Assembly (NCBI GenBank): GCA_977017575.1
Contig: CDRNVI010000069.1
Span: 1-64,000 of the forward strand
Direction: 5' to 3'
DNA: 64,000 nucleotides
Source: Paramoeba atlantica
Lineage: Eukaryota > Discosea
Shown here: positions 29,571-39,748 of the stretch, piece after piece
Position numbering within the stretch: the first letter of the stretch is position 1
How the letters are laid out: every line of letters begins with the position of its first letter
The notes under the pieces: generated by a model
The model's input: the letters and a program-made list of their open reading frames with translations, nothing else
Databases searched by the model: none
What the model was told of the DNA's origin: nothing
Program-made: the position numbers and the translations under genes

Positions 29571-32500
29571 TTACTGTGACAAGACCCTTCTGGCTTCCTT
29601 CATTTCAGATAAAACAGTAGGAGAAAAGATATTTTCTGTGTTTCCTGGCATGGAGGAACGCTCCAAGTAACTGGCACGTCGCGTGGGCTTCAGAGTCTTG
29701 TCCAATATATTTACTGTTTGTTTTTTCTCTGCCGGACGAAGCTCGGGATTCGATAGTGCGAGAGAGGAACTTATTGTGTTCGACAGCGCGCAAAGCCGTT
29801 TGCTTTCATCCGACGTGAGTTCAGCTTGAATGACCCAATACTCTTTTCGATCCAGCCCTTGTGCGACAGCATCCTGTGATACAAATTTCGAATCTTGTTT
29901 TATCTTTTCTTCACTCCTTATCTGAAGTTTGCATGAGAGATAGACTCCATGAAAAGTACCACCGGTTGTGGTCACGAGAAGTGGACCACTTAATTCAGTT
30001 TCCAAAGACGAGGAAGAGGAAGATGAAGTAGACGAAGGTAGAGAAGAATCAAGCCCACTGGGAGCTTTACTTCTCACCGGTTCCAGCGACTGAGCCCATT
30101 CTAACTCTGTAAGGGGGGGCAATGGAAGATGCGCCCCATGGCCTGCGTTTTCCATCGAAGCATCATACGAATTTCGCATCTCGCCGTAGTAATCACAGAA
30201 GAAGCGCGCGTCAATATACGAATTTCGAATAAGGTAATCCATCGCCTCTGGGGGTAGCTGTATTACTCGGGAAGAGCCAAGGTAGGGAGCCAGGAGCTGA
30301 GCTCCAATGATGTTGAGCGTTCGCCCATCTTTTTGAGTGACTACACACACGGCTGCGGGCCTCTGTGCTCGTTTAATTGCAACAGACATCGACTGAGCCT
30401 CGCGAGATTTTCTGTGCCCTCCGTTTTCGATGTTTTGCTGAAACCACGAAGCTTCTTTTGTCATGGCACTCCACGACCCGTCGTTGTTTTTACAAAACGT
30501 GTAATAGTGAAACAGATTCGGCAGCACTGTGAAGGGATAGAGGACTTGATTGGAAAAAGCTTCGTCGAACGTAGAAGCGGGGCACTTGTCTGGGAAAGGG
30601 CGTTCCAAGACTTGCTCTTCTGGCGCTGTGGAAGGCGCTACTTTCTGAAACAGTGCAAAAAAGAATCCCGTTTTAAAGGAACGGTTCTCATGGGGAAGAA
30701 GCCGTGCGCACTGCTCGAGATTATCGCTCGCTGAGCAAAATAATTCTGTAAAATTCGAAATCGTACGCAATGGGGAATCCCACGCAACCTCTTCAATTGC
30801 GGACACAAACCGTTTAAGATGACCCCTGTGTTTATCCGATTCGGTTCGGTTTTCAGCGTAATGTGGCACACACCAGCGACGCAGCCCCGGACGAAGGCAA
30901 ACCCCCGAGAAAGAGCTCGGAAGATTTACGTGCCTTAGCTCTACAGAGCCAGCATACTCCCGCAACACAGAGGCCACCACAGCCTCATTCTCCACAGGGT
31001 TGAGACTGCAAGTGGAGTACAGGACACTCCCCCCTACATGGACCAGTCGTAGTGCGCGAGATAAGATTGCGCGCTGGGTGTTAAAAAGGGTTACCCCCTC
31101 GAACGGTCGCCACGTGGCGTTAAGATGAACATCATGACCCATGCGCCCGTCTCCGGAACAAGGGACATCGGCGAGAACGAAATCAAAAAACGAACCGCTC
31201 GGTTCTACGGTTTGTGAGAACGTGAGGGGGTTAGAACTCCACCGGTCGTGTTGTGGGACAACATTGTTGCCTAACACTGTAATGTCTTTTGATGCCGTTT
31301 TCTCCTCCCCTCTCTCCTCCTCTGGCTGCACACGAACCAGTGGAAAATGCTGCGCGTCATACTGCGTAAGCAGCACTTGAGGAAACGGAGCTAACGATAA
31401 CCGTTTCTCCAGATCCCCCCTGCGTGGGCTGTTTTTATCATTCACCACCAGCACCCCTCGCCTTCCGAGGCACTCCGCGAGACGCAGTGCTTTATTCCCC
31501 GGAGCCGCACATAAGTCCAACACGAAACTCCCGGGTCGGATTCGCGCCCCCAAAAGTGCCGTAGCCAACACCGAACTTAAGGATTGAATCCCTAAAAGGT
31601 GATGGGTGTGAAGTCGATAGAGCCAACTTTTCATCAAAGGCTCATAGGCAACAAAAACCTCACGTGAAAGATGCGCAAGAAAGGCCTTTTTATTATTTCC
31701 CAAGTTTGTTGAATGGATGGAACCCTTCGCATCCCCTACACTCTCAGAGGGTTGTGGCCATCTCCCCATCCTTTGTAGTTTTCCCTCTAATCCATTCATT
31801 GGAGCCTTCCCCTCCTTGGCCTCAAAGGAAGACGCGTAATATTTATTGCGCTGCTGCAACTGCAGAAGTGCGGTGCGTAGCCTTTTCCAATACGGCCACG
31901 CGGTGTGGAGCCGTGCCGTTAGGGGGGCATTGAGGTCAATGGGATTTTCAGTACTTCTGTTCTGAACAAAAGAAGAAGTTGTTGTTGCTGTTGTTGTTTC
32001 AGATAGGTAAGCTTGATAGGCAGCTACATCCGCAGCGCTGTGGAGTACGCCTTGCCGGTGGTAGTAGGCGAGGAGCGTATGGCTGCGATGGGAGGGGAGA
32101 GGGAAGGAGAGAGACACGAGATGGGGGGGATAGGGGTGGGAGATTTGAAATTCATGGGAAAGTGTTTTTAGCATGTCGGCGGCCGTGGTCGTGTCGGGGC
32201 TTTGGGGGGAGATCGTAGGGGATTCGGGAAGCAGAGGGGGGAGTTCGGTGGAGGTGGTTCGGTTCGTTTTGGAGCGCAGCTCGGCGGGGAGGACGGGAAA
32301 AAGGGTGCGGGCGAGGAGAAAGGGGTGAATCCCACAACGAAGGGCGAGTTGGTAGTGCTCCACCCCAAGAGGGAATGCAGCTTCGTTTTTGCAGTAGTGC
32401 ATAATGCGAAGAGCGTTGTGCCACTGCCGGGTTCGACGTGCGGCAAGAAGAACTGTACTTAGCGTTGCGGGAGTAAGGCGACCTTTCGCGTCGTACGTTC

Positions 32501-32582
32501 GAATTTGCCGATGAAGCGACAGAGGGGAGGGGGTGCCGAGGAGGTCGTGCGCCATTTGCTGAATTCGACCGTAAACGTTCAT
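29571..32582 (-). CDS. NSUN-family RNA m5C methyltransferase, long form
   Basis: A 1003-residue protein with a class I SAM-dependent RsmB/NSUN catalytic domain: LDLCAAPGNKALRLAECL (SAM loop, about 355), VVNDKN, ADVPCSGDGRMG (about 474, release Cys) and LYSTCSLNPVENEAV (about 522, nucleophile in the TC motif). NSUN enzymes make 5-methylcytosine in tRNA, rRNA or mRNA; the motif set resembles the NSUN2/Trm4 group, but the substrate cannot be told. The first ~110 residues (ATLSTVLLAARRTRQWHNAL, then a second helix pair) look like a PPR-type helical hairpin. The last ~400 residues include a Ser-rich linker. A pyrimidine tract ending in CAG sits about 25 nt upstream. Confidence 0.85.
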   Translation of the reverse strand: MNVYGRIQQMAHDLLGTPSPLSLHRQIRTYDAKGRLTPATLSTVLLAARRTRQWHNALRIMHYCKNEAAFPLGVEHYQLALRCGIHPFLLARTLFPVLPAELRSKTNRTTSTELPPLLPESPTISPQSPDTTTAADMLKTLSHEFQISHPYPPHLVSLSFPLPSHRSHTLLAYYHRQGVLHSAADVAAYQAYLSETTTATTTSSFVQNRSTENPIDLNAPLTARLHTAWPYWKRLRTALLQLQQRNKYYASSFEAKEGKAPMNGLEGKLQRMGRWPQPSESVGDAKGSIHSTNLGNNKKAFLAHLSREVFVAYEPLMKSWLYRLHTHHLLGIQSLSSVLATALLGARIRPGSFVLDLCAAPGNKALRLAECLGRRGVLVVNDKNSPRRGDLEKRLSLAPFPQVLLTQYDAQHFPLVRVQPEEERGEEKTASKDITVLGNNVVPQHDRWSSNPLTFSQTVEPSGSFFDFVLADVPCSGDGRMGHDVHLNATWRPFEGVTLFNTQRAILSRALRLVHVGGSVLYSTCSLNPVENEAVVASVLREYAGSVELRHVNLPSSFSGVCLRPGLRRWCVPHYAENRTESDKHRGHLKRFVSAIEEVAWDSPLRTISNFTELFCSASDNLEQCARLLPHENRSFKTGFFFALFQKVAPSTAPEEQVLERPFPDKCPASTFDEAFSNQVLYPFTVLPNLFHYYTFCKNNDGSWSAMTKEASWFQQNIENGGHRKSREAQSMSVAIKRAQRPAAVCVVTQKDGRTLNIIGAQLLAPYLGSSRVIQLPPEAMDYLIRNSYIDARFFCDYYGEMRNSYDASMENAGHGAHLPLPPLTELEWAQSLEPVRSKAPSGLDSSLPSSTSSSSSSSLETELSGPLLVTTTGGTFHGVYLSCKLQIRSEEKIKQDSKFVSQDAVAQGLDRKEYWVIQAELTSDESKRLCALSNTISSSLALSNPELRPAEKKQTVNILDKTLKPTRRASYLERSSMPGNTENIFSPTVLSEMKEARRVLSQ

Positions 32583-32607
32583 TTTAGTCTATCTTGGTTG
32601 AGAAAAA

Positions 32608-32627
32608 CTGGAAAAGGGAAAAACACT
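32608..32627 (-). promoter_or_regulatory. Candidate SL trans-splice acceptor for the NSUN gene
   Basis: Minus-strand TGTTTTTCCCTTTTCCAG lies about 25 nt before the ATG, a good match to a kinetoplastid pyrimidine tract plus AG. Confidence 0.55.
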
Positions 32628-32917
32628 ATTCTTAACGATCATGCATAATTGTGGCGCTAGGCCTGTATGTCAAGGCTTCATCGAGTTACAAAAATTAAGA
32701 AGAGTGCGCTTCGCATCAAACTGCATTATGAATACTTTACATGTTGTTTTAATCGAAGAAAAAAATATGCGATATTCAATAGTGATAACCGAAAACATAT
32801 GAGCGGAGCCGATAAAAAAGTAGCTCCGCGTCAAAAAGTGCGCTGAGCGCCGAGACGTCCATACATGTACCTACGGGTCAAGGTCCTTTGCTCAAGTTCG
32901 GTGTAAGCCGTTTTAAC

Positions 32918-33754
32918 TTACTCTCTTTCTGAAATCTGTGGACGTAGCTTTGCACAAGGTGGACCAGTACCAATAAATTCTTCGAAGAAATTACCAGTGA
33001 GATCAAAATATACAAGAGTAGGGGAAACCAATCTTAAGTCCACAATACCAGAAAACCGATTGTTTTCGATCCAAAAGTGTTCTAGCGCATCCGGCAAAGA
33101 TCCAAGATCGATAGAACCTTCAAAAATGTTATCGGAAAGCACAAGATGGCGCAACTTAGGAGGAAGCTTGGTAAGCTCCACGGTCCCTGAAAATGCATTC
33201 TCATGGAGAGACAAAACTTCGAGTGTTAGGGGTAGTTGTGTTAAATCGATTTCCTCCGATAGCTTGTTTTGATATAAATGGCATTTTTTCAGATGCGACG
33301 GAAGTCGAGTCAAATCGATGGGCCCGGAAAATAGATTCATGGCGAGTGCTATCAGCTCCATACTCTCCGGAAAATTTTCTAAAGGAATGTTCCCTGAAAG
33401 AGAAGTAGATTTAATAACTATTTCCTCGAAATAAAGAAATGATGATAACGTTGCAAAGTTCAGCTCACCACCAATGTTAAGCTTGTGCCAGGTCAAACCC
33501 TGTATTTCTTTGTTCTTGCATCGCACGCCGTTCCATTCGCAAGCAAGGTTAGATAAATTCCATGATGGGAGAGGATTTTCAACCTTTGCTACGAGTCGCT
33601 CAAGATAGTATTCAAGAGGAAGTAGGGCTCCACTTACTTTTGAAGGTCTGGTGGATTTCGCATATTCATCTGCACAACGGATGCGCTTTTGCGTAGATAG
33701 AAGTGGGTTTAAGAAAGTCATACGAAAAAATACCCTAGGAAGTCTGTAGCACAT
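32918..33754 (-). CDS. LRR protein 4
   Basis: A 278-residue LRR-family protein. The ATG at 33754 gives MCYRLPRVFFRMTFLNP; a second ATG at 33721 is also possible. The cap module is LPLEYYLERLVAKVENPLPSW with LACEWNGVRC, and about eight LRRs follow (LPLTLEVLSLHENAFSGTVE). Its LPLEY start groups it with LRR protein 3. The C-terminus (CAKLRPQISERE) is a short charged tail. No membrane anchor is visible. Confidence 0.85.
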   Translation of the reverse strand: MCYRLPRVFFRMTFLNPLLSTQKRIRCADEYAKSTRPSKVSGALLPLEYYLERLVAKVENPLPSWNLSNLACEWNGVRCKNKEIQGLTWHKLNIGGELNFATLSSFLYFEEIVIKSTSLSGNIPLENFPESMELIALAMNLFSGPIDLTRLPSHLKKCHLYQNKLSEEIDLTQLPLTLEVLSLHENAFSGTVELTKLPPKLRHLVLSDNIFEGSIDLGSLPDALEHFWIENNRFSGIVDLRLVSPTLVYFDLTGNFFEEFIGTGPPCAKLRPQISERE

Positions 33755-34034
33755 ACATACCTGTACAACTACATTGTATTCGACGAAATATTAAGAAAAA
33801 TGTACAATGAAGTACATTGAAGGTATAGTGCGGATAAGGTATCTATGAAAAAGCGAAACCTAAGATAATCAATACCTATCATGACTATATACTCTTTTCG
33901 TATCATCAAAGCTCTGTTGAGAATAATAAAGAAAAGAGGAATAATACTGACATTTGGTCCTTTGTGAGGAAAAGCATTTTGCGAGGTTGTACAAACGTCG
34001 GACACTCCAAGAATGTCTCCGCAGACTCATACCC
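33755..34034. other. Short intergenic region
   Basis: AT-rich, with only minor ORFs; nothing else recognised. Confidence 0.4.
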
Positions 34035-35147
34035 TCATCTATTCGAGGACACACCCTCTTTTTTCTGTGATGCCATCTTACTCACTAATTCTGCCCTCTT
34101 CGCGCTACGTATCGAGGATTCTGCCACCTGCAGCGTGCGCCTCAGACAAAGTAGCGAAAGTGCGCATGCAGAGAACCAAAAAATCGAATAGAACAAGTGA
34201 CCATTGGGCGTGACATAGTACTCCGGTAGTTGTGTCTCGGACGCACGCTTCGGAAAGATTTCCCCGTTCACCAACACCCGCGCAATATCCTCCTCCTCCG
34301 GAATACGAATATAATACCTTCGTAAGGGGTGCGGAAACACAGACGTCTTTCCTCCTCTCTCCATTTTTATTTCCCCACCATCCTTTCCCCCCCTCTCCCC
34401 ACCACTCTTTTCCCCCCCCTCCTCTTCCTCCCTTACCCCTCCTGTGGTGGAGCGCTGTTGTCGGCTCCACGTTTGGAACTTCCTACAGTACCCCGCGGCC
34501 ATCTCATACGGCCGAAACAACGACCAGGCCCGTCCCATCGGAGCTCGATGGGCCGGGGGGTTGCGCCCGCCCCACCACGAGGAGGCGTCCTCCTCATACC
34601 GCACACTCCCACGCAGCCGGGTGGACCGGTTTGTGGTGGTGCGGAGGTATTTTTGGAGGAACACCCCCCCCTTGAAGGCGTCGATCGGGACCCACCCGAG
34701 ATCGACCATCACCAGCGAGCCGTCAGGGTCGCAGTGAAACGGACACAGCGCGTGGAACCCCCCGCGGTCCTCTCCCCAGGAGGGGGAACCGACTCGGGGA
34801 GTCGTATTGTTAGGATTCGAAGGCGTAGGACTACTGCTACTCGTACTACTGCCTTTGTGTAAACCCGTAGAGGCGTTCCCGACACGGATGGCATCCGCTG
34901 GGGCACCACGGGGTCCCACCAGGACGGTTTCGTTAAAGTCGAAACAGCCGTGGAGGGCGACGGGCTGGAATAAGGAGGGGACGGCGGACCCGGGGGGTGG
35001 GAGGGTGTCCAGGGGGGTGGAATGGACGTTGTCCTGGAGGGAGAGGATGTGCTGCTTCCATTGACGACGGAACAGCTGCCACACCCCCGCGTTGAAACAC
35101 AGTACCCCGGAGCCAGCGAAGGCAAAGACGGTGCCGCGAAGGCCCAT
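34035..35147 (-). CDS. SURF1: SURF1/Shy1, cytochrome c oxidase assembly factor
   Basis: A 370-residue inner mitochondrial membrane protein that helps assemble the COX1 core of complex IV. Family motifs are in order: an N-terminal membrane helix running into GVWQLFRRQWK (about 21-31), VALHGCFDF with VLVGPRG, FHALCPFHCDPDGSLVMVDL plus GWVP (about 130-155), and a C-terminal LPEYYVTPNGHLFYSIFWFS helix (about 310-340). A Ser/Pro/Asn-rich insert (about 95-120) and a Gly/Glu/Lys-rich insert (about 235-265) lengthen it relative to typical SURF1. The ATG follows ACC. A pyrimidine tract ending in TAG lies about 45 nt upstream and the leader after it is also pyrimidine-rich. Confidence 0.88.
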   Translation of the reverse strand: MGLRGTVFAFAGSGVLCFNAGVWQLFRRQWKQHILSLQDNVHSTPLDTLPPPGSAVPSLFQPVALHGCFDFNETVLVGPRGAPADAIRVGNASTGLHKGSSTSSSSPTPSNPNNTTPRVGSPSWGEDRGGFHALCPFHCDPDGSLVMVDLGWVPIDAFKGGVFLQKYLRTTTNRSTRLRGSVRYEEDASSWWGGRNPPAHRAPMGRAWSLFRPYEMAAGYCRKFQTWSRQQRSTTGGVREEEEGGEKSGGERGGKDGGEIKMERGGKTSVFPHPLRRYYIRIPEEEDIARVLVNGEIFPKRASETQLPEYYVTPNGHLFYSIFWFSACALSLLCLRRTLQVAESSIRSAKRAELVSKMASQKKEGVSSNR

Positions 35148-35189
35148 GGTGGGGGGAAAGAGGGAGAGAGGGGAGAAAAAAAGGGGTTC

Positions 35190-35216
35190 CTAGGGAGGGG
35201 ATTTAGAAAAGAGTGG
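35190..35216 (-). promoter_or_regulatory. Candidate SL trans-splice acceptor for SURF1
   Basis: Minus-strand CTTTTCTAAATCCCCTCCC is followed by TAG about 45 nt before the ATG; no other AG occurs between it and the start. Confidence 0.5.
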
Positions 35217-35453
35217 TGGTGGAGAGGAGTGGCTTGGGGTGAGTGGAAGGGGGCTGATCCACTTCCTTGATTTATCGTCCAAGAATACTCTCCCTTTCAC
35301 AATTCTTTATAAATATAAATTACCGTGCGCGTAAAAATTAAGGGTAATTATAATCATTGCAGCAAAAATTAGTACAATATTAATTGGTGCAGAAAATTGT
35401 TCTTAAAAACGCTCTGCACTAATTAGAGGGTTGAAACTAGAGAAACAATCAAG

Positions 35454-35651
35454 TTGACGATGATGCCGTATCTGACGATAGCTGTTTGCAGATGGCATAA
35501 GCACTACAAGGATCATGGTCAATACTATGATCCTCGAAAGCGTGGTAAAACTACTGTACTAGATCAGAATATTTTGAAAGAAATACTTGAAAAATTTCAA
35601 AAACTACGTCACTTAAGAGTCCAAATGCCCAAAATCGGCGGACTCTTAAGT
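35454..35651 (+). pseudogene. Transposase N-terminal (helix-turn-helix) fragment
   Basis: The fragment VCRWHKHYKDHGQYYDPRKR and TTVLDQNILKEIL resembles the DNA-binding N-terminus of IS630/Tc1-type transposases. It ends in a perfect 12-bp inverted repeat (ACTTAAGAGTCC and its complement, 35615-35652). No catalytic domain continues it directly, so it is a broken DNA transposon piece. Confidence 0.5.
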
Positions 35652-35666
35652 AGGGGGGGTACAGTA

Positions 35667-35768
35667 CGATAGTATTTATAATTAAGATTATAAATTATAA
35701 TTAAGATATCGTTCAAATAAGGATTTTTTCGACGAAAAAATCCTTAAATTCGTAAGTAAATACTATCG
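35667..35768. repeat. Nested palindrome, ~100 bp
   Basis: The outer arms CGATAGTATTTA and TAAATACTATCG enclose a perfect inner hairpin AAGGATTTTTTCG / CGAAAAAATCCTT. It is probably a tiny inverted-repeat element sitting in transposon debris. Confidence 0.6.
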
Positions 35769-35824
35769 TAATTGAATTCAGCACTGTATTGTTTTGGTTT
35801 TTTTCATTGTTCATGCCTTAAAGA

Positions 35825-36232
35825 GTGCACTCGCGTTCTTTCGGAGGAAAATTTTCGGAAGCCTCTGGTTCACCGCCCGGACAGACCAAAGTCACGCATA
35901 GAATGCTTCTTGGGGCGGTCTATAGTGAGACAGGGTCTTTTTCAGAGACTGACCATACTTTTCTTGTACATGAAGACGCGGTTAACCTACAGGTAGAACG
36001 TCACGAGAAGACAGGTGACGTACAGGATCCAGAAAGGAAGAAAACACGCAATTTGTGCTCTCCTAGCTTAGTGGAAGCAGACTTAAAGGTTGTTGATGAA
36101 CCGGACCGAGATGGCCCACGTCCTTCCTGGAACTTTATTCTGCACGAGGTCCGTAAGGCGGGGTTCCAGTGTTCGAAATGGTCTTTGAAGCGTCTGTACC
36201 AAAAGAAATTGAAACTACATTTCTATTTTTAA
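35825..36232 (+). CDS. Uncertain ORF in transposon debris
   Basis: A 135-residue ORF from an ATG. The C-terminal part (GPRPSWNFILHEVRKAGFQC, then WSLKRLYQKKLK) has a helix-turn-helix look, as in a transposase DNA-binding half. It lies between two transposase fragments. No family was firmly recognised; it could be a fragment of the same element. Confidence 0.3.
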   Translation: MHSRSFGGKFSEASGSPPGQTKVTHRMLLGAVYSETGSFSETDHTFLVHEDAVNLQVERHEKTGDVQDPERKKTRNLCSPSLVEADLKVVDEPDRDGPRPSWNFILHEVRKAGFQCSKWSLKRLYQKKLKLHFYF

Positions 36233-36499
36233 TTGTTATTTAATTGGTTAATGTATATAATTGGTTAATTGGGTTATTTTTAATTGGTGTCGGTCGAGAA
36301 AAGGACACTAATTTAAAGTACACCAATTTTTACGACACTAATTTATCTTTCAAACAACTACTTCATGAATACAAGAAAAAATCGCACGGAAAAATAATAA
36401 ATTGATACTTATACTGTACCCCTCCCGTTTATAATAGCCTCTTCAATGTTTCAGTTAAAATGGTAAGAAAATATTTGAAAGAAAAAAAACCCACCCCAC

Positions 36500-36937
36500 A
36501 GTACACAAGTTTGGGGGGCTATAGGTGTAGGTTGGAGACACTTAGTTGTTCTCGATAAGGACTCGTCCATCACGAGCATATCTTATGTAAAGACGTTGAA
36601 GAAAGCACAATTTCCACAGAATTGTATCTTTCAACAAGATGGGGATACAGCACACACTGCCCGTGCCTCTATGGAGTACATTACGGGTAGAATGAGTGAT
36701 GTACTTAAAAATTGGCCCCCCAATTCACCTGACCTTTCCCCCATAGAAAACGTTTGGTCGATGGTCCAGGACGCGGTGGACGGAAAGACTCCATCGGATA
36801 AACCTTCACTTATCCGATGCATACGCAAAGCGTGGTCTCGTTTGCCACAAAAGGTGATCGATAAAACTGTTTTGAGTTTTGATGCTCGCCTTAAGAAGTG
36901 TATAGAACTCAAAGGCGAAAAAGTGACAAAATGGTAA
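36500..36937 (+). pseudogene. C-terminal half of a Tc1/mariner transposase (DD35E type)
   Basis: Readable motifs are FQQDGDTAHTA (second Asp), NWPPNSPDLSPIENVW (Glu) and CIELKGEKVTKW at the end, parallel to the intact transposase at 37330-38328. Just upstream, in another frame, the GGYRCRLET-like stretch corresponds to the WGAIGVGWR motif, so at least one frameshift and loss of the N-terminal half separate it from a full gene. Confidence 0.8.
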
Positions 36938-37148
36938 TTGTAATCTAGAAACGCTAGTTGTTCTTTGTTTCAGCCCACTCTTAGGTGCGCAAAGTTCCTA
37001 TGGTGAGATCTGCAAAATGCAACAAAAATGAGCTCAAACGGCCACTTGGCCGAAAAAAAAGTGGGGGGTGACTTTTCGTTGGGCGGGGTTTATTTAAGAC
37101 GGTGGAAGAAAATTAAAAAAAATCTTCCTCGGTTTGCCAAAAAAAGAA

Positions 37149-38487
37149 CCTATAAACCCCTCGACACGAATAAAGCACCCCCCTTTATTTTTTGCGTGCG
37201 GGGACCCATGGGGGTTGCAGCACCACTTTATCGTCCAGAATTTTGAGATCTGCACGTTCCCGTGGTTTTTAGCTTCATTTAAAACTTTTAAAAAAATCAG
37301 TTTCAGAAATATTTTCTTTCTAAAATTTCATGGTAAAATCCAAGTACCGTCCCCCAAAGGGGGGGATGACCCCTATAGGTAAGACATTATTGCGCCTGAG
37401 GTTCGAGGACGGTGTCCCAAAGAAGCAACTTGCACGAGAATTTAATATTTCTGTAAAATATGTGAGGCAATATCTGAAAGCAAAAGAAACCAATAAAACC
37501 AAAATATTTACACCGAAAAAAAATATCTTACGTCGCAGAAAAAAAATAGTAACCATTATTTCACCAAAAGACCTTGCTGGAGTGCCGAAACACAGCAGCG
37601 CTAGATGCATTGCGGGGAGATTGAGTAAAAAGGGGGTACATGTCACAAAACGCACTGTTCAACGTGACTTAAAAGCAATGAAATATACTTATTCCCCACG
37701 CCCGGTTACTATGGCGTTGACCGAACGTCAGAAGGCTAAAAGGGTTGAGTTTGCCTTAGCATGGAATGGGGATTCACGCATAATTGTATTTTCTGATGAA
37801 AAAATCTTTGATACTAATGATATGCGTAAAAAAATGTGGGTTGCCCCGGGCGAAAAGGCTACTCCAAGGCAGAAAATGCGTTGGGCCCCAAAATGCCATG
37901 TGTGGGGTGCCATTGGAGTTGGGTGGCGTTATCTAGCTATTCTTCCCAATGACAGCTCAATTACGAGCGAAACGTATATTAAAACCCTGCGTAAGACTCC
38001 TTTCCCCCGTAATTTTATTTTTCAACAAGATGGAGCAGGCGCACACACTGCAAAAATGACAAAGTCTTATCTTTTTGAATCAGAAATTCAGTATATCAAA
38101 AATTGGCCTGCCAACTCACCTGACCTCAATCCTATAGAAAATGTATGGGAAATGATACAGCAACGAGTATGTGGAATGAACCCCTCGAGTACTACTTCGC
38201 TTATTAGGTGTGTAAAAAAAGCATTTAAAGAAATCCCCCGAAGGGAAATAAATAAAACTGTTTTAAGCTTCGATCGTCGACTAGAAGCCTGCGTAAAGTG
38301 CAAGGGAGAAAAAGTGAAAAAGTGGTAATCGTCTACTTATATTTTACCTTATTCACCCCAGGACAATTTTACAAGGTGCGCAAAGTCTATTCACTGAGAT
38401 CTGCAAAATGCCACAAGAATTAGCTCAAACGGACTTACCATACAAATTTTAGAGGGGGGTGCTTTATTGTGTCGAGGGGTTTATAGG
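37149..38487 (+). mobile_element. Intact-looking Tc1/mariner-type transposon
   Basis: Inverted repeats of about 35 bp (CTATAAACCCCTCGACAC near 37150 and its complement ending at 38486, both continuing into AATAAAGCACCCCCCT with one indel) frame a single 332-codon transposase. At 1.34 kb the size is standard for this superfamily. The first and last TA may be the target duplication. Confidence 0.75.
37330..38328 (+). CDS. Tc1/mariner-type transposase with a DD35E triad
   Basis: A 332-residue plain DNA transposase. The N-terminal paired helix-turn-helix region (about 15-120) includes AREFNISVKYVRQYLKAK and HVTKRTVQRDLKAMKY. The catalytic core has VFSDEKIFD (first Asp), FQQDGAGAHTA (second Asp) and WPANSPDLNPIENVWEMI (Glu). 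Counting from the second Asp to the Glu leaves 35 residues, one more than the DD34E of classic Tc1; the older copy next door gives the same count. The frame is intact from ATG to stop. It moves by cut-and-paste at TA sites, and several TA-flanked MITEs in this window could depend on relatives of it. Confidence 0.92.
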   Translation: MVKSKYRPPKGGMTPIGKTLLRLRFEDGVPKKQLAREFNISVKYVRQYLKAKETNKTKIFTPKKNILRRRKKIVTIISPKDLAGVPKHSSARCIAGRLSKKGVHVTKRTVQRDLKAMKYTYSPRPVTMALTERQKAKRVEFALAWNGDSRIIVFSDEKIFDTNDMRKKMWVAPGEKATPRQKMRWAPKCHVWGAIGVGWRYLAILPNDSSITSETYIKTLRKTPFPRNFIFQQDGAGAHTAKMTKSYLFESEIQYIKNWPANSPDLNPIENVWEMIQQRVCGMNPSSTTSLIRCVKKAFKEIPRREINKTVLSFDRRLEACVKCKGEKVKKW

Positions 38488-38531
38488 GGGGGAGGGGTCG
38501 AGGCTATTATAAACAGGGAGGGGGTACGGTA

Positions 38532-39748
38532 GTTTTGAAAAAACCATTTTCGTTGTTCAAGAGATAATTGGGTGAAAGGGGACTTTTTTTGCCCCCGAAA
38601 AAAACTTGAAATTTTTTCATGGTGGTTTCTCAAACAAAATTTCAGTATTATCCAAGCGAGTGAATAAGCAGCATATTTTTGCTACTTACACGACTCCGCT
38701 CTATCTTTTTTTTTTGCACAGGCTGTAAAATGTATGACAGTATCACTTTTTGTAGTTGGGAACCTTGGATGACGTGCTGATAGAAGCCTGTACTGTACGA
38801 TGTGAATTAAGGAGTTCTTGTAATCCGCTGTTTAAGGAAGGTTTTTTCCAGGCTCAGAACCAGAACCAAGATAGAGCTCATACATTTTCTTGTTTGGTAT
38901 ATTTTATTAAGGGAAGTACGAAGTTAAAAGTTTTTGGGGGAAAAAAGTCCCTTTTGACCGATAATTGTTTTCCACTGAGGATTTTCCGTCGTCTATGCCA
39001 CTGCCTCTACCCCTAGTGGTATTCTTATGCCTTCGGGCATATTCAATTATTAGAAAAGTGGCACTACACCAAGTTTTTAATTATTGGCGAAGCTATGCAA
39101 CTTTTAATTAAAAGATCAATAATGTTTGTAGAAATTTGTACATATCGACAAACAATAGAAGTTGTTAGTAGAGGGGCGGAAAAACCCAAAATTAGGTCAA
39201 AAGTTTTTTTTGCTCCGAAAAAGATTCAAGAATTTTTACGGGGACGAAAGTTGTTTTTCACCAAAAAATTATTATACCTAGGAGGTACAATAGGTGTACC
39301 TAGGTATAATAACCCGGACGATGGTTTGCATCTCTCTAACCTTGTCAGATTCGTTGCGAAGGGCAGGTTATTAAGTGGTCATTAAGTGAGGGGATGCGGG
39401 TGTGATCTCGCATGACCTCACGACCGGGTGTTGACATAAAGCCAATCTCGCTCCTCCTGCGTCAAATCTTCTCATAAAATTTGAGTTTTTGTGTAAAATC
39501 TATGGCACTCTTCTCTAAAAAGTGGTTGCCAAGATCAGACCTCATGAGAAATTCAAAAATTGACCAAAAAGATAAAAAAAATGTTTCTCGCCAAAAATTG
39601 ACAACTTTTAAATAAAAGAACAATAATTTTTGTACCATGAATTTTAGCGATAATAATTTTTGGCTTGGGTATAATTAAAAATACACCAATTTTTACGACT
39701 CGATATTTTACGACACAAATTTTTACGAGCATGATTTCCGCAGCCTGT
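38532..39748. other. Intergenic, no gene supported
   Basis: AT-rich sequence with a C/G-tract debris zone at 38570-38640. The only clear structure is the 40-bp palindrome at 39271-39310. Short ORFs here show no family features. Confidence 0.5.
39271..39310. repeat. Second copy of the 40-bp CCTAGGTATAAT palindrome
   Basis: Arms ATTATACCTAGG and CCTAGGTATAAT around a 16-nt centre, differing from the copy at 4826-4865 by one base by eye, with the same AACCCGGACG flank on the right. The sequence left of it is unrelated to the E repeat, so the palindrome is mobile on its own. Confidence 0.65.

Larger units (their letters stand above)
36412..38531 (+). mobile_element. Older Tc1/mariner-type element with a younger one inside
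   Basis: The ends are inverted: TACTGTACCCCTCCCGTTTA at 36412 and its near-complement ending at 38531, each continuing into TAATAGCCTC. The left part holds the C-terminal half of a transposase (36500-36937). The remainder is split by the younger element at 37149-38487. Confidence 0.65.
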
